From positions 1-14,796 of the forward strand of contig DNZD01000224.1 of assembly GCA_003504855.1 (NCBI GenBank): a stretch of DNA of 14,796 bases, read 5' to 3'. This document shows, in pieces, positions 8,011 through 14,796 of the stretch (within the stretch, counting starts at the first letter, position 1; every line of letters begins with the position of its first letter). Position numbers and translations under genes: made by a program. This stretch comes from Cytophagales bacterium. GTDB taxonomy: Bacteria; Bacteroidota; Bacteroidia; Cytophagales; Cyclobacteriaceae. The notes beneath the pieces were generated by a model. The model saw nothing but the letters and a program-made list of their open reading frames with translations, had not been told where the DNA came from and made no database searches.

Positions 8011-8967
8011 CTATTTGCTGGTGCGCTCAAGTCCTTCTTTTGCTTCCTTCATGGTGGCATCCAAATTCAGGGCTGTTTCGTAGTATTTTTTGGCTGCTGA
8101 TTTATTCCCTTTCTTCTCACTGATCTGTCCCAACCTCATATTGGCACCTGCGAGTGAAGGCTCATTTGGTTTTGGACTATAGGTCAGGTATTTCTTCAGC
8201 ATGGATTCGCCGCGATCCAGTTGCAACCCCGATACGGCACTCGTTCTTCCAATCAAATACACAATCCGGTAGTCATCCGGATTATTTTTCTGTAGATCGT
8301 CCAAAAGGGAATATGCTTTGTCATAACTCTTTTGTCCCAGATAAAAATTCACCAGGTTACCATTATACGTGGGATCAGCCTTTACCATTTCCAGGAACTC
8401 ACGCTCGGCTTCGACAGGCTTTTTTTCTGCCAACAGAATATTGCCTCGTTGTAAATGGCCCTGCGCCGCATTAATTTTTCCAATCTGATCAGCCATCTGA
8501 TACGCTTTTTCAAAACTACCACCCATAAATCCAGGCGCCTGGGTATAAAACTGTATGAGAGAAATGCGAGCATTGATATTTTGCTTATCCAACGAGATCG
8601 CTTTCTCCCAGGCTGACTTCATTTTTGGGGCGAGCATACCTTGCCGGAGGACATTGGCGTTTTGAGCAATTGTTCCATAGGCATTTCCCAACCAATTGTG
8701 GTAGTCTGCCACACTGGGGTCTTTATCGGCAGCTTCTTCAAAGAACTCGGCTGCATCGTCATAGCGTCTTTCATCAAAAGCGATTCGTCCAAGCCAATAC
8801 TGCGACGCTGGGTAGTCTTTATCTCCCTCTGTCACTTTATTAACGATCGCCAATGCTTCCGGCAGCTTTCTGCTTTCGTATAATTTCCGGGCTTCGTCAA
8901 TCCTGGGGGTTTGGCCAAAGCCTGTAACCATGGTCAGGTTCAGCAGGAATATGAAAGCGATGCGCAT
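8011..8967 (-). CDS. Periplasmic tetratricopeptide-repeat protein
   Basis: This 318-residue protein has an N-terminal signal peptide (MRIAFIFLLNLTMVTGFGQ) and then TPR helices almost throughout. Repeat-like units include ARKLYESRKLPEALAIV (26-42), YWLGRIAFDERRYDDAAEFF (57-76), NILLAEKKPVEAEREFLEMV (176-195), YDKAYSLLDDLQKNNPDDYR (215-234) and AAKKYYETALNLDATMKEA (291-309). The APGFMGGSFEKAYQMADQI segment (134-152) between repeats recurs in a subgroup of TPR proteins. TPRs are protein-binding scaffolds and no catalytic motif is seen. It is the first gene of a probable two-gene unit with the DUF418 membrane protein and is divergent from the gene at 9063. The specific partner is unknown. Confidence 0.88.
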   Translation of the reverse strand: MRIAFIFLLNLTMVTGFGQTPRIDEARKLYESRKLPEALAIVNKVTEGDKDYPASQYWLGRIAFDERRYDDAAEFFEEAADKDPSVADYHNWLGNAYGTIAQNANVLRQGMLAPKMKSAWEKAISLDKQNINARISLIQFYTQAPGFMGGSFEKAYQMADQIGKINAAQGHLQRGNILLAEKKPVEAEREFLEMVKADPTYNGNLVNFYLGQKSYDKAYSLLDDLQKNNPDDYRIVYLIGRTSAVSGLQLDRGESMLKKYLTYSPKPNEPSLAGANMRLGQISEKKGNKSAAKKYYETALNLDATMKEAKEGLERTSK

Positions 8968-8998
8968 AAAAAGGATATTGGTGCGTTAACGGTAATAT

Positions 8999-9011
8999 AA
9001 CAACTGTTGTT
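8999..9011. repeat. Small palindrome in the divergent TPR / thioredoxin-like intergenic region
   Basis: AACAAC and GTTGTT flank a single T, giving a 13-base perfect palindrome in the 95-bp region between two divergent start codons. Position and symmetry would suit an operator for both genes. Its length makes chance quite possible, and no second copy was noticed nearby. Confidence 0.3.
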
Positions 9012-9062
9012 TCCTCTACCCCTACTGTGATTGAGGCTTTTTTGTAACTTATAAATCAAAAT

Positions 9063-9605
9063 ATGCTCATGAGATATCTTTTCGTTGCCCTGTTGCTGGT
9101 TGGCTCCGGTTCGGTGACCGCTCAGGTGGTTGGAAAAACTTTCCCCGCGATGACTGCTGAAACTGTAGAAGATAAAAGCGTCAGTCTTCCGGATGATGTA
9201 AAAGGAAAGTACACATTGCTTGGATTGGCCTATTCACGAAAGTCAGAGGACGACCTGAGAACCTGGTTTGAACCCGTATTCTCCAAATTTGTACAAAAGA
9301 CAACCGGGGTGATGTCGGGGATGGGTTATGATGTCAATGTCTATTTCGTGCCTATGTTTACTGGAATCAATGCTGCCGCCACAGGTACGGCCAAGCGCAA
9401 GGCCTTGAAAAACACTGACCCGCAGCTGTTGCCCTATATTCTTTTTTATAAGGGTGAGCTTAAGACCTACAAAGAGGCGCTAGATTTCGAGCGAAGGGAT
9501 GTACCCTACTTTTTTGTGCTGGATCCCCAGGGTAAGATAGTCTTCGCTACATCAGGTGCGTTCAGCGAAACCAAAATGGATCAGGTAGAAGCCGTTATTG
9601 AATAA
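9063..9605 (+). CDS. Secreted thioredoxin-fold-like protein without cysteines
   Basis: This 180-residue protein starts with a signal peptide (LMRYLFVALLLVGSGSVTAQ, cleavage near 21). The mature part reads like a thioredoxin or peroxiredoxin-type fold: an opening VGKTFPAMTAETVEDKSVSL, a first beta strand YTLLGLAYS (50-58), and a late VPYFFVLDPQGKIVFATSG (147-165) resembling the cis-Pro strand and following hairpin. The whole protein has no cysteine, so a redox role is excluded. The SEDDLRTWFEPVF part (61-73) faintly recalls Atp10-type proteins, but I would not name it on that. Either the ATG at 9063 or the one at 9069 could be the start. It is a single gene ending at a hairpin, function unknown. 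Confidence 0.75.
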   Translation: MLMRYLFVALLLVGSGSVTAQVVGKTFPAMTAETVEDKSVSLPDDVKGKYTLLGLAYSRKSEDDLRTWFEPVFSKFVQKTTGVMSGMGYDVNVYFVPMFTGINAAATGTAKRKALKNTDPQLLPYILFYKGELKTYKEALDFERRDVPYFFVLDPQGKIVFATSGAFSETKMDQVEAVIE

Positions 9606-9636
9606 AGCAGATTCTAACAAACCGAATTCAATAAAA

Positions 9637-9662
9637 AACCCCACAGATTACTCCGTGGGGTT
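9637..9662. terminator. Bidirectional terminator closing the envelope operon
   Basis: An 8-bp stem AACCCCAC / GTGGGGTT encloses a 10-base loop (9645-9654) between convergent stop codons at 9605 and 9683. On the minus strand it is followed by TTTTTTAT, a good intrinsic terminator for the ompH-bamA-uppS operon. The plus-strand side ends in TTCTTGTC, weaker but plausible. Confidence 0.85.
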
Positions 9663-9682
9663 CTTGTCAAATTAATTATTGA

Positions 9683-10228
9683 TTACTTAGGCTGCGTAGC
9701 CGTTGCCGGAGCAGGAATCATTTTCTTTAATACCAAACCAGAGATGTCATACTTTTCATCAGTGAAGAGTAATACATCATTGCCACCCAATTGCGCATTG
9801 ATGACAAAAGTGAATCCGTTCTCTTTGGCCACTTCCTTAATGGCTTTGGCGATTTTGCGAATCAGCGGTTCCATCAGGTCCGCTTCTTTCTTCTGTACGG
9901 AAGATTGGGCATCCTGCTGAAAGCGCTGGATATTTTCCTGCAATTGCTGCAATTCGGTCTCTTTGTCTTTGCGTACAGCATCGATCATGGTGGCGGCAGA
10001 AGCCTGGTATGCGCGATACTTGTCTTCAAACTCTTTACTCTTGGCTTTGAACTGCGCTTCCAACTGGGTGGAGTGTGCCTTCAGATCTGAAACCACTTGC
10101 TTATACTGCGGCAATTGGCTGAAGATCGAGTCCATATCGACATAACCGATCTTTTGCGGTTGAGCAGGGGTCTGAGCAAATGCGCCAGCCGACAGAAGGG
10201 TGAATACTAAAATTACAAGGGTTCTCAT
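9683..10228 (-). CDS. Skp/OmpH-family periplasmic chaperone (second copy)
   Basis: This 181-residue protein has a signal peptide (MRTLVILVFTLLSAGAFAQ). The family opening KIGYVDMDSIFSQLPQYKQV (26-45) is followed by a long charged, Gln-rich coiled coil (about 45-118) and the closing strand region GFTFVINAQLG. Skp trimers hold unfolded outer-membrane proteins in the cavity between coiled-coil arms and deliver them to the BAM complex. The tail is Pro/Ala-rich (PAPATATQPK). It is the last gene of the operon, 11 bp after the first copy. The two copies differ in sequence throughout and are not a recent duplication. Confidence 0.92.
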   Translation of the reverse strand: MRTLVILVFTLLSAGAFAQTPAQPQKIGYVDMDSIFSQLPQYKQVVSDLKAHSTQLEAQFKAKSKEFEDKYRAYQASAATMIDAVRKDKETELQQLQENIQRFQQDAQSSVQKKEADLMEPLIRKIAKAIKEVAKENGFTFVINAQLGGNDVLLFTDEKYDISGLVLKKMIPAPATATQPK

Positions 10229-10239
10229 GTTCTGGTTAT

Positions 10240-10773
10240 TTATTTGATTTTATCATTTGGGTCACCTAATCCTAATTCCTCGAGTACAAAGTCGGTATAG
10301 TCATGTTTCGGGTCGGTATATATCATCACCAATTCCGAAGATTTGTCAAAAATGATTGCCAAACGGTTTTGTTTGGCCACTTTCTCTACGGCTTCAAAGA
10401 CTTTATCCTGCAAAGGTTTAATCAATTCCTGTTTTTTCAAAAAAAATAATCCACCAAAGCCGAAAACTTTCCGCTGGTACTCCTTCCACTCCGATTCCTT
10501 CTTGTGGATGGTCTCCAGCCTTTCTGCCTTCATCTCGTCTGTGAGGAGTACCTCTTCCGCTTTCAACGACGCATACAGGGTTTCCACATTGCGTGACATG
10601 TCCTCCACTTCTTTCTGCCATCCGGCTGATAGCTGATCAATTTCACTTTGGGCCTTGGCATATTCCGGCATCTTGCTCAAAATGAAATTCGTGTCAATGT
10701 ACCCGAACTTCTGTGCTACGGCAAAATTCAGGCCGAACACTAAAAACAGGGCTAGCGTGAGCAAAAATCGCAT
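10240..10773 (-). CDS. Skp/OmpH-family periplasmic chaperone (first copy)
   Basis: This 177-residue protein has a signal peptide (MRFLLTLALFLVFGLNFAVAQ) and the family start KFGYIDTNFILSKMPEYAKA (22-41). A coiled-coil arm runs from about residue 41 to 105. A glycine/phenylalanine-rich turn FGFGGLFFLKK lies near 104-114, where the hairpin tip or return helix is expected, followed by QELIKPLQDKVFEAVEKVAK and a final strand region LAIIFDKSSELVMIY. It starts 2 bp after the bamA stop, a tight coupling that supports shared function in outer-membrane protein assembly. It has no Pro/Ala-rich tail, ending GLGDPNDKIK. Confidence 0.92.
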   Translation of the reverse strand: MRFLLTLALFLVFGLNFAVAQKFGYIDTNFILSKMPEYAKAQSEIDQLSAGWQKEVEDMSRNVETLYASLKAEEVLLTDEMKAERLETIHKKESEWKEYQRKVFGFGGLFFLKKQELIKPLQDKVFEAVEKVAKQNRLAIIFDKSSELVMIYTDPKHDYTDFVLEELGLGDPNDKIK

Positions 10774-10775
10774 TT

Positions 10776-13487
10776 CTACCGGATTTGTTGGCCAATCGTA
10801 AAGTGGAATTGGGCGCCGCTCTTCTGGGTGGCTCCGGGCAAGGTGTCAAATCCGTAAGCCCAGTTAAGACCGATTAAACCGAAAGCTGGCATAAAGATCC
10901 GGGCGCCAAAACCGGCCGACCGGTATGACTTAAACGGATTAAACTCATAAAAATTATTCCAGTTATTCCCAGCCTCCGCAAAACTGAGGGCATAAATGGT
11001 GGCGGTCTGGCTCGTGGTGATCGGGTAGCGCAACTCCATCACAAACTTATCATAGACAATTCCACCCTCGATAGACGTTGCATTCTGTGTGTTCCGCAGG
11101 GAATAAAGCGGCGGTGTCACCTGATTGTCTGGATAGCCGCGCAATCCAACAATTTCCTGTCCCAATACATAGGAATTAAAGCCACCGGCCAATCCCGCTC
11201 CACCCATAAAGAACCGCTCGAATGGTCCGGTGGGAAGGTTCTTATTGTAAGCCCCAATGAATCCAAGGTGTGCCCTTGCTTCCAAGACCAAACTTCTTCC
11301 TGTTGGCTTACTGCTGCCCAACAACTTCAGGTAGAACTTCGAGTCAAACATGACTTTATATAACTCCAACCATTTATACCGTTGGTTGATATCATTTACA
11401 AAACTGGCATCGCGGAACAAGGAATACGGTGGAGTCAGGGACAAGCTAAGTGATACTGAAGATCCTCCTGTCGGGAACATCGGGCTATCGATGCTGTTTC
11501 TGGCCAGCGTCGTATTAAAGATGAAACTGTTGGTTGATCCTACGGGCGGCAATGCCGTTGAGCCAATCAGGTAATTACTGTAGTTGTATATCAGGAACGA
11601 CAACGAATTTGTAAGTGTAAAGTAGTTATCCGGCCATTCCAGACGACGACCCAGCGACAACGTGATGCCGCTTTGCTTCAGGGAGAAGTCCTCTGTGAAC
11701 TGGTAGTTACTATTTGGTCGTCGGGAAATAGAGTGTGAAAGACTTACTGTAAATGAGTTCGGGCGGCGTCCACCAAGCCAAGGCTCCGTAAATGAAACAT
11801 TGTAACTCTGGAATGCCTTTCCGTTCGCTTGCGCAGACAGCGAGAATCGTTGTCCATCTCCCACAGGCAACGGTCTCCACTTATCAAAGTGCGTCACGTT
11901 GCGCGCGGAGAAATTATTAAACGTGAGCCCGACAGTGCCCACAAAGCCATAGTATCCTCCCCAACCTCCGGATAATTGGACCTGGTCATTGGACTGCTCA
12001 ACGAGTTTCCACTCGATGTCAACCGTTCCATTGGCCGGGTTCGGGCGAATATCCTGTTCGATCTTCTGGGGATTGAAGTAACCCATTGAAGACAACATTT
12101 GTTGGGTGCGAATGATATCTGAACGTCGGAATTTATTGCCAGGGATTGTAGACAACTCGCGACGGATTACGTGATCACTCGTACGCTCGTTACCACTGAT
12201 AATAACCTTGTCGATGGTGGCCTGATCTCCTTCGTATATCCGCATTTCAATGTCGATGGAGTCGCCGACAATAGCTACCTCCACAGGCTGCACTTTGAAG
12301 AACAGGTAACCATCATCCATGTACAGCCCGTTGATGTCAGCACCTTTGGGATTGAAAGTTGTCTTGCTTTCCAGCAACTCCCGATTATACACATCGCCTT
12401 TCTGGATATCGAGAATTTTGTCCAAGGTAGCTGATGTATGGAGATAATTGCCCGTCCACGAGATGTTGCGGAAATAGTACTTTCTTCCTTCAAATACCTT
12501 GAATTTGATATCGATGCCATTGGCACCATGGCGGGCAATGGTGTCAGAAATTATCTCTGCGTCGCGATAGCCCTGTGTATTATAGTAAGCAATAATCTTC
12601 TTCTTGTCTTCCTCAAACTCATTGCGCAGGAATTTAGATCCCGACAGGAAATTCAACTTGACATTGTTGTTGATGAATTTCTTAATCTGCGCCCAGCTCA
12701 ATTTCCGGCTTGAGTCCAGGGCCGGCTTATAGTCTCTGGGGGGTGTACTGAGCAGTGTGCTGAGCAGCGTGCGGTGTAAAGAGATGCGCGCATGCTCATG
12801 CGTCTTTTTCATTTTCTTTTTGAGCTGCGTGCTGCTGACGTCTTTGTTGCCTTCAAAGGAAATTTCATTGATGCGCACCTTCTGTTTAAGGTCTACATTG
12901 ATGCGTAATCGTACGCCTCCGCGATTTAGGGTATCGGGCTCCTGAACTACTTTGACTTCCGTATTCAGGAAACCTTTCTTGGCAAAATATTTTTTAACGC
13001 CCAGCTCTGTATTGCGCATGATGGCGTCATTGACGATTTTGCCCTTGATCAATTTGATATCGTCTTTGAGCGATGATTGCTTCGACTTGTTGATCCCCAC
13101 AAAATAAAAATCAGTCAGGCGAGGACGTTCAGCCAGGGTAATGACGAGGTATACATTTTGTCCTTCAATACGATCTACACCAATGGATACATCGCCTACC
13201 AATCCATGACGCCACAGTTTGCGTATGGCCATGGCGATCGCATCACCCGGGATTTTGATTTTATCACCGATCTTGAGACCCGTGAGGGATATTACTGCAT
13301 TCTTATCCAATACATTGAGGCCGGCAATGTCAATGCCAGCAATAAAGAATTCATTGGGTGTGGCGTAGTTGAGTGTCGCCTCGGTGAGGGGTTTCTCTTC
13401 CGGTGCTGTTGTTCGGCTCTTGCGAAACTGAGCCAATGACGAAAAGCCAAACAGGACCAGGGCGCACAAAATCACTAATCGTCTCAT
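10776..13487 (-). CDS. bamA: Outer membrane protein assembly factor BamA
   Basis: This 903-residue Omp85 protein forms the core of the BAM machine that folds and inserts outer-membrane beta-barrels. Signal peptide MRRLVILCALVLFGFSSLAQ is followed by POTRA repeats at about 46-120, 122-201, 202-334, 335-422 and 423-497, then the 16-strand barrel (about 500-903). The conserved loop-6 motif appears as GLRGYPDN (781-788), equivalent to VRGF/Y. The third POTRA carries a basic insertion of about 65 residues (roughly 225-290) containing LLSTLLSTPP. I chose the ATG at 13485-13487 because the signal peptide starts there, two bases after the uppS stop; the upstream in-frame start would overlap uppS by about 58 bp. 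The last residues are FTIGQQIR, so the usual terminal aromatic residue of barrels is absent. Confidence 0.96.
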   Translation of the reverse strand: MRRLVILCALVLFGFSSLAQFRKSRTTAPEEKPLTEATLNYATPNEFFIAGIDIAGLNVLDKNAVISLTGLKIGDKIKIPGDAIAMAIRKLWRHGLVGDVSIGVDRIEGQNVYLVITLAERPRLTDFYFVGINKSKQSSLKDDIKLIKGKIVNDAIMRNTELGVKKYFAKKGFLNTEVKVVQEPDTLNRGGVRLRINVDLKQKVRINEISFEGNKDVSSTQLKKKMKKTHEHARISLHRTLLSTLLSTPPRDYKPALDSSRKLSWAQIKKFINNNVKLNFLSGSKFLRNEFEEDKKKIIAYYNTQGYRDAEIISDTIARHGANGIDIKFKVFEGRKYYFRNISWTGNYLHTSATLDKILDIQKGDVYNRELLESKTTFNPKGADINGLYMDDGYLFFKVQPVEVAIVGDSIDIEMRIYEGDQATIDKVIISGNERTSDHVIRRELSTIPGNKFRRSDIIRTQQMLSSMGYFNPQKIEQDIRPNPANGTVDIEWKLVEQSNDQVQLSGGWGGYYGFVGTVGLTFNNFSARNVTHFDKWRPLPVGDGQRFSLSAQANGKAFQSYNVSFTEPWLGGRRPNSFTVSLSHSISRRPNSNYQFTEDFSLKQSGITLSLGRRLEWPDNYFTLTNSLSFLIYNYSNYLIGSTALPPVGSTNSFIFNTTLARNSIDSPMFPTGGSSVSLSLSLTPPYSLFRDASFVNDINQRYKWLELYKVMFDSKFYLKLLGSSKPTGRSLVLEARAHLGFIGAYNKNLPTGPFERFFMGGAGLAGGFNSYVLGQEIVGLRGYPDNQVTPPLYSLRNTQNATSIEGGIVYDKFVMELRYPITTSQTATIYALSFAEAGNNWNNFYEFNPFKSYRSAGFGARIFMPAFGLIGLNWAYGFDTLPGATQKSGAQFHFTIGQQIR

Positions 13488-13489
13488 CG

Positions 13490-14233
13490 TCAACTGTTCG
13501 GTTCTAATACTTTTCCAAATCGGCGCTCCCGGTGTTGGTAAGCGCAAATCGCTTCATATAAATCTTCTTTTCTAAAGTCAGGCCACAGGGTCTGGGTGAT
13601 GAACAATTCGGTGTACGCAATTTGCCACAACAAAAAGTTACTAACCCGCAATTCTCCGCTCGTGCGAATCAACAACTCCGGATCAGGAACGCTTCCTGTT
13701 TCCAGTAAACTGGCAAACATCGATTCGGTGATATCTTCCGGATGAAGTTTCCCCCGTTGAGCATCCAATGCGAGTTTGCGCGCTGCCTGCACAATTTCCC
13801 ACCGACCACTATAATTCAACGCTAACTGCACGGTGAGGCCTGTGTTATTGCGAGTGGTTTGCTTCGCTTCGTCCAGGTTGCGCTGACAATTCAGCGGCAA
13901 ATGCGAGATGTCACCAATCGTTACCAGTCGCACCTGATTATCCATCAGATTACTGATTTCCTTTTTAATAGTGTTCACGAGGAGCTCCATCAGCCCATCC
14001 ACTTCTTCTTTGGGCCTTCCCCAGTTCTCTGTACTAAACGCATAAAGCGTCAGGTATTTTACACCGAGTTCACCACAGCCTTCAGTTGCTTCTGTGACCG
14101 CCTGTATGGCATTGCGATGACCAAAGATCCTGGCCGCGCCCTTCTTCTTTGCCCACCGTCCATTGCCATCCATAATGATGGCAATATGCCGGGGCATATT
14201 ATTCATGTCAATTTGGTCTTTGAAAGAAGCCAC
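13490..14233 (-). CDS. uppS: Isoprenyl transferase (undecaprenyl diphosphate synthase family)
   Basis: This 247-residue cis-prenyltransferase elongates farnesyl diphosphate with isopentenyl diphosphate to the C55 carrier used for peptidoglycan and surface glycans. Motifs: IIMDGNGRWAKKKG with catalytic Asp22, the SFKDQIDMNN-type Bacteroidota N-terminus, YAFSTENWGRPKEEV (64-78), and the diphosphate-binding block IRTSGELRVSNFLLWQ (189-204; Arg190, Arg196, Ser198). I chose GTG at 14231-14233, which gives the usual family length and N-terminus. ATGs at 14263, 14206 and 14197 are alternatives, and a promoter-like TACTTTTG (14241-14248) just upstream of the GTG leaves the start open. A longer in-frame start at 14329 lacks family similarity. 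The stop is 2 bp before bamA, implying co-expression. Confidence 0.93.
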   Translation of the reverse strand: MASFKDQIDMNNMPRHIAIIMDGNGRWAKKKGAARIFGHRNAIQAVTEATEGCGELGVKYLTLYAFSTENWGRPKEEVDGLMELLVNTIKKEISNLMDNQVRLVTIGDISHLPLNCQRNLDEAKQTTRNNTGLTVQLALNYSGRWEIVQAARKLALDAQRGKLHPEDITESMFASLLETGSVPDPELLIRTSGELRVSNFLLWQIAYTELFITQTLWPDFRKEDLYEAICAYQHRERRFGKVLEPNS

Positions 14234-14240
14234 AAGACCG

Positions 14241-14248
14241 CAAAAGTA
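14241..14248 (-). promoter_or_regulatory. Possible -7 promoter element just ahead of uppS
   Basis: On the minus strand this reads TACTTTTG, an exact TAnnTTTG match, in the 108-bp gap between the DUF6089-type gene and uppS. The nearest TTG upstream is about 26 bases away, too far for the usual -33 spacing, so support is partial. If used, transcription would begin almost at the GTG, giving a near-leaderless message or a start at the internal ATG. Confidence 0.3.
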
Positions 14249-14341
14249 GCCTATTTCCTTCATTTTAGCACTATCAACGGTTGCGGTCTGCCCGGTCACA
14301 GGATGAACTCCGGCGCCAAAAAGTTGCAAGAAGCCTATCCC

Positions 14342-14796
14342 CTACTTATAGGGATTTCTGGGACATGGGATATCGTAAAATGTACGGGTTAGCGTGATTC
14401 CCAGAAAATAGTAGGTGTCAGTATCAAACTTGTTTCCGTATTGATAGTTCTTGAAAGATGGGTCTCCGTAAGAAACATTGTCGAGGTAGTCAAAAAACGT
14501 TTTCCGGACCCCAAACTCCAACGACACATAGTATTTTGGATTGAGCACATACTTAATCCCTCCGCCAAACGGAATGGCCATTTGCACATTACTGTACTGG
14601 ACTGTTTTATTCGGGACACCTGAAATATTGAATAAAGCCAATCCTGCAAATAAGTATGGAGTGAACCTCAGTCGTCGGTGGCTGTCACGCCAATCCAGAA
14701 AGTGGTATTCATAGACGCCAGACAGTTCCAGCAGAAAAATATCAAACGATGCCTTTCGTTGCAGTGAGAAGGCATCAATCTGTGCGCGGGTATCTG
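14342..14796 (-). CDS. DUF6089-type outer-membrane beta-barrel protein (partial, 5' end missing)
   Basis: The C-terminal 150 residues are present; the frame runs open to the right window edge, so the start lies outside. The sequence alternates hydrophobic and polar residues in barrel-like strands: FLLELSGVYEYHFLD, FTPYLFAGLALFNISG, VQMAIPFGGGIKYVLN, KYYVSLEFGVRKTFFDYLDN and TDTYYFLGITLTRTFYD. It ends CPRNPYK. The pattern YEYxFxD...RFTPYLFAGLALF followed by an IPFGGGIKY strand matches the DUF6089 family often found next to uppS and bamA in this phylum. Its exact role is not established; its place suggests outer-membrane biogenesis. TAG at 14342-14344 is 108 bp from the uppS GTG. Confidence 0.8.
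   Translation of the reverse strand, partial: DTRAQIDAFSLQRKASFDIFLLELSGVYEYHFLDWRDSHRRLRFTPYLFAGLALFNISGVPNKTVQYSNVQMAIPFGGGIKYVLNPKYYVSLEFGVRKTFFDYLDNVSYGDPSFKNYQYGNKFDTDTYYFLGITLTRTFYDIPCPRNPYK

Noticed and set aside
13488..13547. Longer BamA reading frame overlapping the uppS end
   Set aside because: The signal peptide starts at 13487, and the extra 20 residues (MRLPTPGAPIWK...) are non-signal-like and antagonistic to export.
14234..14329. N-terminal extension of UppS from the ATG at 14329
   Set aside because: The 32 extra residues have no family similarity; UppS proteins normally begin close to the MDGNGRW motif.
14337..14355. ATCCC...GGGAT hairpin over the DUF6089-type stop codon
   Set aside because: A 5-bp stem with a 9-base loop and no following T run; likely chance.
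14439..14796. Possible novel small gene on the plus strand at the right edge
   Set aside because: It is antisense to the well-supported beta-barrel frame, which stays open to the window edge with barrel-like strands.
1..14796. Mobile elements, CRISPR arrays, defence genes, tRNA or rRNA
   Set aside because: No transposase, integrase, repeat-spacer pattern or structured RNA gene was seen; gene content is core housekeeping and envelope biogenesis.

Overview
The window looks like ordinary chromosomal DNA of a Bacteroidota bacterium, most likely a Cytophagales-type lineage. The clues are the gene set (DUF6089-type outer-membrane protein, uppS, bamA and two skp/ompH genes in a row), BamA with the long extra segment in its POTRA region, TAnnTTTG-type promoter elements upstream of at least one gene, and the lack of clear Shine-Dalgarno sequences. 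I see no mobile element, phage gene, CRISPR array, tRNA or rRNA, and no gap between genes exceeds about 110 bp.

Layout, left to right. On the + strand is a YpdA-like FAD/NAD(P)H oxidoreductase (95-1075), preceded by what may be the last 20 codons of another gene. It converges at a hairpin with a minus-strand pair: a cold-shock protein (1125-1322) lying 80 bp downstream of polA (1403-4123). Divergent from polA is a long-chain acyl-CoA synthetase (4181-5833, + strand). This meets a secreted dienelactone-hydrolase-like protein (5881-6732, - strand) at a strong bidirectional terminator. Further minus-strand genes follow: a DUF418 membrane protein (6816-8006) and, 4 bp upstream of it, a periplasmic TPR protein (8011-8967). 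A secreted cysteine-free thioredoxin-fold-like protein (9063-9605, + strand) meets the envelope cluster at a third bidirectional terminator.

The right third (9683-14796) is one minus-strand envelope-biogenesis operon, read from the right edge leftwards: a DUF6089-type outer-membrane protein (cut by the window edge), uppS, bamA, ompH/skp copy 1, ompH/skp copy 2. The spacings are 108, 2, 2 and 11 bp. UppS makes the C55 lipid carrier for peptidoglycan and surface polysaccharides, BamA inserts outer-membrane proteins, and the Skp-like proteins chaperone those proteins across the periplasm.

No new multi-gene system is visible. The points most worth a second look are inside known families: a Pol I whose proofreading exonuclease motifs have lost their metal-binding residues while the linker before that domain carries a clamp-binding-like QLSMF peptide; a YpdA homologue with Ile where the staphylococcal enzyme has its key Cys; a secreted thioredoxin-like protein with no cysteine; and a BamA whose C-terminus ends in Ile-Arg rather than an aromatic residue.
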